Origin: MGOM01 sp035693825
GTDB lineage: Bacteria; Chloroflexota; Anaerolineae; Anaerolineales; E44-bin32
Direction of reading: 5' to 3'
DNA: 19,243 bases
Assembly (NCBI GenBank): GCA_035693825.1
Contig: DASSGB010000063.1
Location: 1-19,243 of the forward strand
The notes under the pieces are model-generated. The model made no database searches. It was given only the letters and a program-made list of their open reading frames with translations, and had not been told where the DNA came from. Shown one piece after another: positions 6,868 to 14,909 of the stretch. Position 1 is the first letter of the stretch, and each line of letters starts with the position of its first letter. The position numbers were made by a program, and so were the translations under genes.

Positions 6868-7845
6868 TCACACGAAAAGGCGCGTCATGAGCAGATAGAC
6901 AAGGGCCGCGACCGCCGCCGTCACAGGGATGGTCAGCAGCCAGGCCATGACCATGTCCTGTAGGACGAGCCATCGAACTCGTTTGAAATGTTCGGCGGCG
7001 CCGACGCCCATGATGGCGGAGGTCATGACCTGCGTCGTGCTGACCGGCCCGCCCAGCAGCGCGGCCCCGAGGATCACGCCCGCACCGCCCACCTGGGAGG
7101 CCAGGGCATGGACCGGGCGGATGCGCATGATCTTTCCGCCCAGGGTCCGAATCAAGCGCCAACCGCCGAGCGAGGTCCCCAGCGCGATCGCGCCGGCGCT
7201 GGCGGCGATGACCCACATCGGAACGCGGAAGCCATCGATGTAGCCCGCAGCCACCAGCCCCATGGTGATCACTCCCATGGTCTTCTGAGCATCGTTCGTC
7301 CCATGGCTGAGCGCCAGGCCGATAAGGGTCACAACCTGACCGCTCCGGAAGACCCGATTGATGCCCGGTGTCGCGCTCTGCACCGCCCACAGGATGAGGC
7401 GCATGGTGATGTACCCGGCGATCAGGCCCAGCACGGGGCTGATCAACAGCGCCGCCAGGATCTTCACCAGTCCCGAAACGTGGATGACTTCCGGCCCCTG
7501 GGCCAGGACTGCCGCGCCCACCAAGCCGCCGATGAGGGCGTGCGAAGAGGATGAAGGGATTCCCACGTACCACGTGATCAGGTTCCACAGGACGGCCGCG
7601 GCCAGCGCTGCAACAACGACCTCCACGGGAATCGTGTCCAGACGGAGCAGCCCCTCACCGATCGTGGTGGCCACGGCCACGCCGAAGATGAACGGGCCGG
7701 CGAATTCGGCCAGGGCCGCCACCACCAGGGCCAGGCGCGGCCGCATCGCACCGGAAGAGATGACCGTGGCGACGATGTTCGAGCTGTCGTGGAAGCCGTT
7801 GAGGAAATCGAAGATGAGGGCGAGGGCGAGAAGGATGGGAAACAC
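6868..7845 (-). CDS. PiT-family inorganic phosphate transporter
   Basis: This is a 325-residue integral membrane permease of the PiT (PHO4) family, low-affinity phosphate or metal-phosphate symporters driven by a cation gradient. The two inverted family signatures are present: DFLNGFHDSSNIVATVISSG near residue 13 and LSHGTNDAQKTMGVI near residue 178, each with the conserved N-D/H-D core. Between them are the expected hydrophobic helices and GIPSSSSHALIGGLVG, also typical. The start is a GTG at 7845 with no ribosome binding site, but a good promoter ends about 16 nt upstream, so the leader is very short. PiT genes often follow a PhoU-like DUF47 gene; none is adjacent here. The preceding minus-strand gene ends at 7983 and the promoter separates the two, so this is probably a single-gene unit. 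Confidence 0.92.
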   Translation of the reverse strand: MFPILLALALIFDFLNGFHDSSNIVATVISSGAMRPRLALVVAALAEFAGPFIFGVAVATTIGEGLLRLDTIPVEVVVAALAAAVLWNLITWYVGIPSSSSHALIGGLVGAAVLAQGPEVIHVSGLVKILAALLISPVLGLIAGYITMRLILWAVQSATPGINRVFRSGQVVTLIGLALSHGTNDAQKTMGVITMGLVAAGYIDGFRVPMWVIAASAGAIALGTSLGGWRLIRTLGGKIMRIRPVHALASQVGGAGVILGAALLGGPVSTTQVMTSAIMGVGAAEHFKRVRWLVLQDMVMAWLLTIPVTAAVAALVYLLMTRLFV

Positions 7846-7861
7846 GGCCGGTGGTCAGGGG

Positions 7862-7891
7862 AGGATACCAGACGCAAGAATGGAGTGTCAA
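7862..7891 (-). promoter_or_regulatory. Promoter of the PiT phosphate transporter gene
   Basis: On the minus strand a perfect -35 TTGACA (7891-7886) is followed, after 18 bp, by TATCCT (7867-7862), preceded by TGG, which makes an extended -10. The expected start near 7855 leaves only about 10 nt before the GTG start codon. No phosphate-regulon (PhoB) box is evident. Confidence 0.6.
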
Positions 7892-7905
7892 ACGCGAACG
7901 GGGCC

Positions 7906-7933
7906 GTCGGCCATCGGCTATCAGCTGTCAGCC
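7906..7933. repeat. Four imperfect tandem heptamers
   Basis: GTCGGCC, ATCGGCT, ATCAGCT and GTCAGCC follow one another without gaps, each differing from the next by two or three bases. They lie just upstream of the phosphate-transporter promoter, in the 137-nt gap after the dppC-type gene. Degenerate AGCTGAT-type heptamer arrays of this kind occur between genes in many bacterial genomes; the function is unknown. Confidence 0.5.
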
Positions 7934-7982
7934 TCCTGCTGTGGCTTATGGCTCAATCGATTCGTCTGATTCGCAACCTCAT

Positions 7983-8777
7983 TCAGTGAGTCGGGGGACC
8001 AGGCTGGGCCAGTGCGCCTGCCAGGGAATGGACGGCGAGGATGGTGAGGGCGATGGCCAGGCCCGGAAGCAGCACGAGGTGGGGCGCGTCGAACAAGTGG
8101 CTCCGGCCGACATTGAGCATGCTTCCCCACTCGGGATTTGCGGGATCGCCGCCGAGTCCCAGGAAGGTCAGGGTCGTCGTTCCGAGGAACGACCAGGCGA
8201 AGTACGTGCCGGCGAGCGGAAGAAGCTGGGCACGGGCATTGGGCAGCAGGTGCGCCAGAGCCACTTGCAGCTTGCCGGCGCCCAATGCGAAGGCCGCGCT
8301 GATATACGTAGCTGTCTGTCCCTGCAGAAACGCCTGGCGCGCCAGGCGTGCGAATCCCGGAGCGCCGCCGAAACCCACCGCGAGAATCACCGCGGGCAGA
8401 CCGGGTCCAATGCCCGCAACGAGCAGCAGTGCCAGCAGCAGTCCGGGGATGGCCAGGGCAGCATTTACCAGAAAGACGACGACGACATCGATCTGCCGGC
8501 CACCGACGGCGGCGACGAGTCCGGCCGCGATACCCAGGATGACGGTGATGACCGCGGCAAGGGCGGAGGCGCTGAGGCTGGACCGACCGCCCAGCACGAG
8601 TCTGGTCCAGAGATCTCGACCCAATTCATCCGCGCCCAGCAACATCGCCGACGAAGGCGAGGCCAGCGGCGCGCCGACGGGCTGACCGGGGGGATAGCGC
8701 GAGAGGATCGGAGCCAGCAGGCTCAGCCCGACGACAACCGCCACCCAGAGGAGCGCGAATCGGGCGCGCAGGTTCAA
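7983..8777 (-). CDS. ABC transporter permease, DppC/OppC type
   Basis: This is the second membrane permease of a family-5 (peptide/nickel/oligosaccharide) importer, 264 residues. The family blocks are LGADELGRDLWTRLVLGGRSSL near the N-terminus, and the cytoplasmic EAA loop with AAFALGAGKLQVALAHLLPN. They are followed by TTLTFLGLGG, PEWGSMLNVGR and a closing LLPGLAIALTILAVHSLAGA. The N-terminal cytoplasmic segment is short compared with many DppC proteins. The start is a TTG at 8777 whose bases overlap the TGA of the upstream permease as TTGA. A GGGAGA lies about 8 nt before it, and the conserved protein starts directly afterwards (NLRARFALLW). The frame stays open further upstream, but that part is an out-of-frame shadow of the neighbour. 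A 20-bp perfect palindrome lies within the gene at 8330. Confidence 0.88.
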   Translation of the reverse strand: MNLRARFALLWVAVVVGLSLLAPILSRYPPGQPVGAPLASPSSAMLLGADELGRDLWTRLVLGGRSSLSASALAAVITVILGIAAGLVAAVGGRQIDVVVVFLVNAALAIPGLLLALLLVAGIGPGLPAVILAVGFGGAPGFARLARQAFLQGQTATYISAAFALGAGKLQVALAHLLPNARAQLLPLAGTYFAWSFLGTTTLTFLGLGGDPANPEWGSMLNVGRSHLFDAPHLVLLPGLAIALTILAVHSLAGALAQPGPPTH

Positions 8778-9736
8778 GACGTTTCTCCCAGGCGCGGGTC
8801 GAGGATGACGGCCAGGCCGTCGGCGATGGCTTGAGTCGTGGTGTACAGGATCGCGGCCAGGACCACCAGTCCCTGAACAACGGGAAAGTCGCCCTGGAGG
8901 ATGGACGACACGAGCAGCCGGCCCAGACCGGGCCTGGAAAAGACGGTTTCCGTGACCACGGTCCCGGATAGCAGGAACGCGGCCTGCAAGGCGGCCAGTG
9001 AGACCGCGACCGGGAGGGCGGGCCGCAGCGCGTGCCACAGCAGCCTCCAACCGGGAGGAATGCCGCGAGCACGCGCGGCAACGATGAAGGGCGCGCTGCG
9101 GCTGTCCGCAAGACCGGCCTGAACGGCACGTGCCAGCGCTCCCGATGTGGCGAAACCGAGCGTGACCGCGGGCAAGGCGACGTTGCCGGCGCGTGTCAGG
9201 AACAATACGGAAGGCACGACTCGGGCCGCCGCGGCCGCGGCCAGAAGGGCGAGGATGCCGGCGACCGCCACCGGTATTCCGGTCGACATCGCCGAGATGG
9301 CGTCGGCGGCTCTTCCCAGAAGAGTCTCGGGGCGCCAGCCGGCGACAATTCCAAGACTTGTGCCGATCAGAAGGCTCACGACGATCGCACCTGCGGCTAA
9401 CGCAAGGGTAGAGGGGAGCTGCTCGGCAATCGTCGTGACGACCGGGCGGCGCGTGTAGAGCGACTCTCCGAGGTTTCCCTGAATCAGACCCACCAGAAAA
9501 CGCGCGTACTGGTCGAGCAACGGCGCATCGAGGCCCAGCTCGGCGCGCAAGGCGGCGGCCTGCTCGGCCGAGGCCAGCCCCTGGGCCACCAGGCTCTGCG
9601 TCGGATCGCCTCCGGCGAGGCGCAGGGCAAAGAAGGCGATGGTCGCGGCCGCCCACATCGTTCCGACGGCAGCCAGGGCGCGGCGCGAGAGCGTCGTCAG
9701 GAGGCGAGTTGGAGGTCGATCAGAAGAGGAAACCAT
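8774..9736 (-). CDS. ABC transporter permease, DppB/OppB type
   Basis: This is the first membrane permease of the same importer, 320 residues, the normal DppB length. It shows the N-terminal helix, then LRAELGLDAPLLDQYARFL and GNLGESLYTRRPVVTTIAEQ, the standard extracytoplasmic block. Next come LPSTLALAAGAIVVSLLIG and the EAA loop AARARGIPPGWRLLWHALRP, then TVVTETVFSRPGLGRLL and ILDPRLGE at the end. The ATG at 9736 lies inside the end of the binding-protein gene, a 40-bp overlap. No better start exists short of residue 27, which would remove the first membrane helix, so I keep it. A CTG at 9700 overlapping the upstream stop is a weaker possibility. Its stop overlaps the TTG start of the next permease. 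Cargo is probably an oligosaccharide or peptide. Confidence 0.9.
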   Translation of the reverse strand: MVSSSDRPPTRLLTTLSRRALAAVGTMWAAATIAFFALRLAGGDPTQSLVAQGLASAEQAAALRAELGLDAPLLDQYARFLVGLIQGNLGESLYTRRPVVTTIAEQLPSTLALAAGAIVVSLLIGTSLGIVAGWRPETLLGRAADAISAMSTGIPVAVAGILALLAAAAAARVVPSVLFLTRAGNVALPAVTLGFATSGALARAVQAGLADSRSAPFIVAARARGIPPGWRLLWHALRPALPVAVSLAALQAAFLLSGTVVTETVFSRPGLGRLLVSSILQGDFPVVQGLVVLAAILYTTTQAIADGLAVILDPRLGETS

Positions 9737-11274
9737 CCGGCGTAGGCGAAGCGAAGACCCTGGACGCGTCGGTTGGCCACCACAAGATTCACGTAGTCGC
9801 GGACGGGCACGATCAGCACCTGGTTTATCACGATCTGCGAAACCTGGCCATAAATCGCCTCCCGCTCCGCCTGCGAAGTTGATGACGATCCTCCACGGAC
9901 GAGCAGATCGTCCAACAAAGGATCCTGGTAGCCCGTCCAGTTGTAGATGCCGTCGGAGGCGAACATCGGTCGCAGAAGATCTGGGTCTGTGCCGAAGAAG
10001 TTGATGCCGATCACATGGTATTCGCCGCTTTCCTGGGACTCTTTGAGCTCTCCGAAGCTTGGGACGACCCGCAGCTCGACCTGCGCGCCCAGGATCTCCC
10101 AGGCGGCCTGCATCAACTGGGCCACTTCAGGATTGTTTCCCCAGATCGGCGCGACGATGGTCAGCCGCAGCGGCTCGCCGTCCTTGGCGCGCACCCCGCC
10201 GGAGACTGTCCAGCCCGCCTCGGTCAGGAGGCGATCCGCCCGGCGAGGGTCGTGGTCGGGCAGGCGCTCCGCGGAGGAACCCCAGTTGCTGGCAGAGAGC
10301 GGCCCGTTGGCCACCGGTGACGTCGACCCGAAGACGGTGTCGACGATGCCGGCTCGGTCCAGCGCCGTCAACAGGGCCAGGCGCACCGAAAGATCATCGG
10401 TGGGAGCCTTGAGGGTGTTGAAAAGGAACTGCATGGGCTGGCCCGGGATGGGCACCGGATAGACGACGAATTCGCCGCTGGTTTCCAGCCGCCTGGACTC
10501 GTGAATGGGAATCTCACCCAGGACGTCGGCGTCGCCGTTCTCGAGGGCCAGGGAACGCGCCGCGACGTCGACGTAGAAACGAAAGATCACCCTTTCGACG
10601 CGGGCCGTTTTGTTCCGGTAGATCTCAGGTCCCCAGGCGTACTCCGGGTTACGTTCCAGCGTGAGATGGTCGTTCGGGACGTATTCGACGAATCGGAAAG
10701 GCCCGGTGCCGACCTGGTGGAACTGATACTCGGCCGGGCCCCATGTTTCGAGCGCTTCGGGCGAGGCCATGCCCAGATACACCTGCGAGAGGGAGTCCAG
10801 GAGCGGAGGGAAGGGTTCGTTGAGGTGGATGACTACCGTTCGGTCGTCGACGGCTTCCACCGACTCCAGAGGGCCGAGCATGAACACGGCTTTCTGCGAA
10901 TGGTTGTCCGGCGACATCACATAGTCGATGTTGGCCACGACGGCTCCGGCATCGAAGGCGCTGCCGTCGTGGAATCGGACTCCCGGTCGAAGGTTGAAGG
11001 TGTAGTCCAGGCCGTCGTCGGAGACGGACCACGATGATGCAAGTCCGGGAAGGAACTCACCCGTCTCGGGATCCTGGAACACGAGCGTGTCGTACACCGA
11101 CGAGAGAGGAATCCCGAGCTCGGCCGAGGCGTTGAGGTGAGGGTCGATTCCGGTCGGTGACAACGTCAGTCCATAGGTCAGCGTGCCGCGCGCCGTTTCC
11201 GCAGGTGCGCATCCGCCGGCCAGTGCCGCGACCAGCGCCGCCGAGATACCCAACAGGAAGACTCTTCGCCTCAT
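9697..11274 (-). CDS. Family-5 ABC transporter substrate-binding lipoprotein
   Basis: This is a 525-residue extracytoplasmic binding protein of the SBP_bac_5 (DppA/OppA/NikA) family. Residues 1-21 are a lipoprotein signal, MRRRVFLLGISAA then LAGG, with the lipid-bearing Cys at 22. The mature protein shows LTYGLTLSPTGIDPHLNASA, YDTLVFQDPETGEFLPGLAS, then SWSVSDDGLDYTFNLRPGVR. Later come FHDGSAFDAGAVVANIDYV and GTGPFRFVEYVPNDHLTLER, the order and spacing typical of the family. The ATG overlaps the ROK gene stop as ATGA, so the two are translationally coupled. The members of this family bind peptides, nickel, opines or oligosaccharides, and the sequence does not tell which. The coupling to a sugar kinase is the only hint, and it favours a sugar or glycopeptide. 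Confidence 0.92.
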   Translation of the reverse strand: MRRRVFLLGISAALVAALAGGCAPAETARGTLTYGLTLSPTGIDPHLNASAELGIPLSSVYDTLVFQDPETGEFLPGLASSWSVSDDGLDYTFNLRPGVRFHDGSAFDAGAVVANIDYVMSPDNHSQKAVFMLGPLESVEAVDDRTVVIHLNEPFPPLLDSLSQVYLGMASPEALETWGPAEYQFHQVGTGPFRFVEYVPNDHLTLERNPEYAWGPEIYRNKTARVERVIFRFYVDVAARSLALENGDADVLGEIPIHESRRLETSGEFVVYPVPIPGQPMQFLFNTLKAPTDDLSVRLALLTALDRAGIVDTVFGSTSPVANGPLSASNWGSSAERLPDHDPRRADRLLTEAGWTVSGGVRAKDGEPLRLTIVAPIWGNNPEVAQLMQAAWEILGAQVELRVVPSFGELKESQESGEYHVIGINFFGTDPDLLRPMFASDGIYNWTGYQDPLLDDLLVRGGSSSTSQAEREAIYGQVSQIVINQVLIVPVRDYVNLVVANRRVQGLRFAYAGWFPLLIDLQLAS

Positions 11275-12203
11275 GGCATCCCTGCCAGAACAAGGGCTCC
11301 CATCAGCCCGGAGTCGTCGCCCAGGGCGGCGGTCACGACCTCAAGTCCTTCGAGGAACGCCGGATTCATGATCTCCGTCCGAAGCACACGCCGGGCCGGC
11401 TCCAGGAAGACGTCTCCCGAGCGGACCACGCCGCCGCCCAGGATGATGCGTTGAGGATTGAAGACGTGTACGAACCCGACCAGCGCCAGGCCTAACGCCT
11501 CGCCGGCCTCGTTGAGCACGCGCCTGGCCAGGGGATCTCCCTGGTGCGCGGCTGAGGCGACGGATTCAGAGTCAGCCGCTTCCTGGATCGTGGTCTTTTC
11601 GCCCGTCTGCATCAGCTCGCGCGCCCGGCGGGCGATGGCTGTCCCCGAGGCGACCGCCTCGAGGTGACCCGCTTTGCCGCACGAGCAAATGGGGCCGCCG
11701 GGACGCACGGGAAAGTGTCCCAATTCTCCCGCCAGGCCTGTCGCCCCGGTCAACAATCTGCCTCCGATGATGACTCCGCCTCCGATCCCCGTGCTGATCG
11801 TGAGGTAGACGAGGTGATCCACTGCCTGGCCTGCGCCGTAGCGCCACTCGCCGAGCGCCGCCAGGTTGGCGTCGTTGCCCACGCGCACAACCCATCCGAG
11901 CTTTTCTTCGAGGTGGGCCCGAAGGGGCACGTTCTTCCATCCCGGAAGGTTGGGAGCGTCGAAGATGACACCCGAATCGGGATCGAGGGGTCCCGGGGCG
12001 GCGACCGACACGCGCAGACCGGGCGCGGGCGCCGGCCCCGTCAGATCACGAATGGCCTCCACCATGGTCGCAAGTACAGCCTGGGGGCCGCTGTCCGCGT
12101 GCGTTGGGATTCGAAGCGTGCGCTCGGCCGGAGGCTGCCCGGTCGGGAAGTAGGCGGCTCGCAGATTGGTCCCGCCGAGATCGACGGCGACGACCGGCAG
12201 CAT
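11271..12203 (-). CDS. ROK-family sugar kinase (glucokinase-like)
   Basis: This is a 310-residue cytoplasmic kinase of the ROK family that phosphorylates a hexose or amino sugar with ATP. The ATP-binding motif DLGGTN is at residues 8-13. The catalytic aspartate is D111 in GNDANLAALGE. The second phosphate loop STGIGGG is at 137-143, and the zinc region is AGELGH with H163, then CSCGKAGHLE at 173-182. The usual pattern ends CGxxGCxE, so the third cysteine is replaced by H180, which could still bind zinc. There is no N-terminal helix-turn-helix, so it is an enzyme rather than a NagC-type repressor. The ATG at 12203 lies 6 nt from a good extended -10 box, suggesting a leaderless mRNA. It heads the operon with the family-5 transporter. 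Glucokinase is the commonest activity, but N-acetyl-sugar or fructose kinases are alternatives. Confidence 0.88.
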   Translation of the reverse strand: MLPVVAVDLGGTNLRAAYFPTGQPPAERTLRIPTHADSGPQAVLATMVEAIRDLTGPAPAPGLRVSVAAPGPLDPDSGVIFDAPNLPGWKNVPLRAHLEEKLGWVVRVGNDANLAALGEWRYGAGQAVDHLVYLTISTGIGGGVIIGGRLLTGATGLAGELGHFPVRPGGPICSCGKAGHLEAVASGTAIARRARELMQTGEKTTIQEAADSESVASAAHQGDPLARRVLNEAGEALGLALVGFVHVFNPQRIILGGGVVRSGDVFLEPARRVLRTEIMNPAFLEGLEVVTAALGDDSGLMGALVLAGMP

Positions 12204-12209
12204 GGCGGC

Positions 12210-12218
12210 AGTATATCA
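12210..12218 (-). promoter_or_regulatory. Extended -10 of the ROK-transporter operon, leaderless
   Basis: TGATATACT on the minus strand combines a TGn extension with TATACT (12215-12210), five of six to consensus. Only six bases separate it from the ATG at 12203, so transcription should begin at or next to the start codon. No convincing -35 is seen. Confidence 0.5.
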
Positions 12219-12241
12219 CCATGAACGCCGCGCTTCGTGAG

Positions 12242-12265
12242 CCAAACCATGTTTGGAAGTAGAAT
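12242..12265 (+). promoter_or_regulatory. mutS promoter region with short palindrome
   Basis: A perfect palindrome with 6-bp arms, CCAAACCATGTTTGG (12242-12256), is followed by TAGAAT (12260-12265), a five-of-six -10 box placed 7 nt before the ATG at 12273. GGAAG (12255-12259) could instead be a ribosome binding site for an ATG at 12264. The palindrome could be an operator. Its outer six bases equal those of the larger palindromes around 14852 and 15471. Confidence 0.4.
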
Positions 12266-12272
12266 GCCCTCG

Positions 12273-14843
12273 ATGAGCGACGACCTCAGCCCCGTCCGCC
12301 GCCAATACCTGGAGATCAAACGTCAGCATCCGGCGGCGATCGTCTTCTTCCGCCTGGGCGACTTCTACGAGACCTTCGATGACGACGCCCAGACCGCCGC
12401 TCGCGAACTCGACATCGTCCTGACCTCGCGCAACGTGGCCAAGGGTGTGCGCGTGCCCATGGCCGGCATACCCTTCCACGCGGCTGACTCCTACCTGGCC
12501 AAGCTGATCGAGCGCGGTTACCACGTGGCGATCTGCGAGCAAGTGGGTGAGGCGCCCATCCGCGGTCTGTTCCCCAGGGAGGTCGTGCGCGTGGTGACTC
12601 CGGGCACCGTGGTGGAGCCCGGCCTGCTGCGCGGGGACGCCAACAACTTTCTGGCCGCGGCCCTGATTGAAGACGGACGACTGGGGCTGGCCTTTGCCGA
12701 TGTGTCCACGGGTGAGTTCTTTGCCACCGAAAGCGACGGCGCCGACCCCGAGGCGATCCTGCGCCAGGAACTTTCGCGTATCCGCCCGGCCGAGTTGCTG
12801 CTGCCGGAGGATTCGGGGCATGAAGGCGAATGGCTCGGGCATGTCACCCGGCTGCCGGCGTGGCGCTTCAGCCTCGATCGCGCCGAGGAGCGAATCCAGG
12901 ATCATTTCCGCACCGCGACGGTCGCCGGATTCGGATTGGAAGGGCTGCCTCTGGCCGTCCGCGCCGCCGGGGCGATCCTGGACTACCTGGGTGAAACGCA
13001 GCCCGGCGCGCTGAGTCTTCTCACCGGCATCTCGACTTACACCTTCGACGAGTTCATGGTCCTGGACGGCTCGACACGGCGCAACCTGGAGCTCACCGAG
13101 ACGCTGCGGACGGGTGAGACGAAGGGCTCCTTGCTGGGTGTCATCGACGCTACGCTCACGCCCATGGGCCGGCGCATGCTCCGGGTGTGGATCGGGAAAC
13201 CGCTCCTCGATCGGGGCCGGATCGAGGCCCGCCTGGACCAGGTCGAGGCCCTCGTGCGCGACGGCTTGTGGCGCGCCGAGGTTCGCCACAAGTTGACGTC
13301 GCTTCCCGATCTGGAGCGCCTCACCAATCGGGTGGGGGCCTCGATGGCGGGCCCGAGGGACCTGGCGGTGCTGCGGGACCTGTTGGAGCGCCTGCCCGAT
13401 CTGAGGCAGCTCCTTGCCGATCGTGCGGCCGCGCTCGCCACCATCCGTGACTCGCTGGATCCCTGCGATGACGTACGCGAACTTCTCCGGCGAGCCATCG
13501 CCGACCAGCCGCCGGCGACTCTGGCTCACGTCGGTGTGATCCGGGCCGGCTACTCCGAGAGCCTCGACGAGCTCGTCGAATCCACCCGGCATGCACGCGA
13601 ATGGATCGCCGGGCTGGAGGCCGTCGAGCGTGAACGGACCGGCATCAAGAGTCTCAAGGTCGGTTACAACAAGATCTTCGGCTACTACATCGAAGTCACC
13701 CGGGCCAACGCCGAGCTGGTCCCCTCCAGCTACATTCGCAAGCAGACGCTGGTCAATGCCGAGCGGTACATCACGCCCGAGATGAAGGACTACGAGGCGC
13801 GCGTGCTGACGGCAGAGGAGCGCATCCGCGAGGTCGAGGCGGAGGTCTTCCGCCAGGTCTGCGGCGTCGTGACTCAGGCGGCGCCGCGTTTGCTGGCCAC
13901 CGCCCGCGCCCTCGGTCGGCTGGACGTGGTGAGCGCCCTGGCCGAAACCGCCTCCCGGCGGAACTACGTCCGCCCCGAGCTGACCGATGACGAAACCCTC
14001 GAGATTCGCGACGGCCGCCATCCGGTGGTGGAGGAATACCTGGCCGGGACGCGCTTCGTCCCCAACGACGCCGTGCTCGAACCCGAGGAGCGGATTCGCG
14101 TCATCACCGGGCCCAACATGGCCGGCAAGAGCACCTACTTGCGACAGGTCGCCCTGATCACCCTGCTGGCGCAGATGGGGAGCTTTGTTCCGGCTCGGTC
14201 GGCGCGCATCGGCCTGGCCGATCGGATCTTCACCCGCATCGGCGCGCAGGACGAGATCCACGCCGGCCAGTCGACCTTCATGGTCGAGATGATCGAAGCC
14301 GCGCACATCCTCCATCACGCCACGCGCCGCAGCCTGCTGATCCTGGACGAGATCGGCCGCGGCACCTCGACCTACGACGGGCTGTCCATCGCCTGGGCGG
14401 TGGTCGAGTTCCTCCACAACCATCCCAAGCTTCGGGCGCGGACGTTCTTTGCCACGCACTACCACGAGCTGATTCGCCTGGCCGAGCTGCTGCCCGGCGT
14501 GCGCAACTACAACGTGGCCGTCACCGAGGAAGGCGGCCGGGTGGTATTTCTGCACAAGATCGTTCCCGGCGGAGCCGACCGCTCGTACGGCATCCACGTG
14601 GCCGAATTGGCGGGTTTGCCGCGCCCGGTGCTCAACCGGGCGCAGGAAATCCTGACCCAGCTCGAGAGCGACTCCGGCCGCGCTCGCGCCGCCGACCGTC
14701 CCGTGCGCCAGCTGGCGCTGTTCGCCGACCACGATCCCTTGCTTCGCGAATTGTCGGGTCTGGATATCGCCGAGCTCACGCCCCTGGAAGCGCTCAACAA
14801 GCTTTTCGAGTGGCAGAGGAAGTACGCGGGGAAGAAAGACTAG
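12273..14843 (+). CDS. mutS: DNA mismatch repair protein MutS
   Basis: MutS recognises mismatches and small loops and starts repair as an ATP-driven sliding clamp. With this start it has 856 residues, the normal MutS length. The mismatch-contact F-x-E motif is F31-Y-E33 in FFRLGDFYETF. The clamp/connector block NAERYITPEMKDYEARVLTA is present. The Walker A GPNMAGKST lies at 613-621, followed by EIHAGQSTFMVEM and Walker B LLILDEIGRGTSTYDG with D692 and E693, then FFATHYHEL. I chose the ATG at 12273 because MSDDLSPVRRQYLEIKR aligns with family N-termini and a -10 box sits 7 nt upstream. The ATG at 12264 and the GTG at 12237 are in-frame alternatives adding 3 or 12 residues. No mutL is adjacent. 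Its stop is 5 nt from the first of two large palindromes. Confidence 0.97.
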   Translation: MSDDLSPVRRQYLEIKRQHPAAIVFFRLGDFYETFDDDAQTAARELDIVLTSRNVAKGVRVPMAGIPFHAADSYLAKLIERGYHVAICEQVGEAPIRGLFPREVVRVVTPGTVVEPGLLRGDANNFLAAALIEDGRLGLAFADVSTGEFFATESDGADPEAILRQELSRIRPAELLLPEDSGHEGEWLGHVTRLPAWRFSLDRAEERIQDHFRTATVAGFGLEGLPLAVRAAGAILDYLGETQPGALSLLTGISTYTFDEFMVLDGSTRRNLELTETLRTGETKGSLLGVIDATLTPMGRRMLRVWIGKPLLDRGRIEARLDQVEALVRDGLWRAEVRHKLTSLPDLERLTNRVGASMAGPRDLAVLRDLLERLPDLRQLLADRAAALATIRDSLDPCDDVRELLRRAIADQPPATLAHVGVIRAGYSESLDELVESTRHAREWIAGLEAVERERTGIKSLKVGYNKIFGYYIEVTRANAELVPSSYIRKQTLVNAERYITPEMKDYEARVLTAEERIREVEAEVFRQVCGVVTQAAPRLLATARALGRLDVVSALAETASRRNYVRPELTDDETLEIRDGRHPVVEEYLAGTRFVPNDAVLEPEERIRVITGPNMAGKSTYLRQVALITLLAQMGSFVPARSARIGLADRIFTRIGAQDEIHAGQSTFMVEMIEAAHILHHATRRSLLILDEIGRGTSTYDGLSIAWAVVEFLHNHPKLRARTFFATHYHELIRLAELLPGVRNYNVAVTEEGGRVVFLHKIVPGGADRSYGIHVAELAGLPRPVLNRAQEILTQLESDSGRARAADRPVRQLALFADHDPLLRELSGLDIAELTPLEALNKLFEWQRKYAGKKD

Positions 14844-14848
14844 AATTC

Positions 14849-14887
14849 AACCCAAACCCGTTTTGCGCAGCAAAACGGGTTTGGGTT
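14849..14887. repeat. Left REP-like palindrome of the rayT unit
   Basis: AACCCAAACCCGTTTTGC (14849-14866) and its exact complement (14870-14887) form an 18-bp perfect stem around the 3-nt loop GCA. It begins 5 nt after the mutS stop and ends 22 nt before the transposase ATG. Its inner 15-bp arms are identical to those of the palindrome at 15471-15504. It may also end mutS transcription, although no T-run follows. Confidence 0.85.
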
Positions 14888-14909
14888 TCGATTGGCAGAG
14901 GGGGATACG

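Noticed and set aside
8778..9656. Upstream extension of the DppC-type frame into the DppB gene
   Set aside because: The extension is out-of-frame translation of the dppB-type gene; the TTG at 8777 with a ribosome binding site gives a normal permease.
12216..14732. Very long minus-strand open frame opposite mutS (838 codons)
   Set aside because: It is an antisense shadow created by GC-rich codon use; its Gly/Asp/Gln/Arg-rich translation has no domain, and mutS on the other strand is unmistakable.
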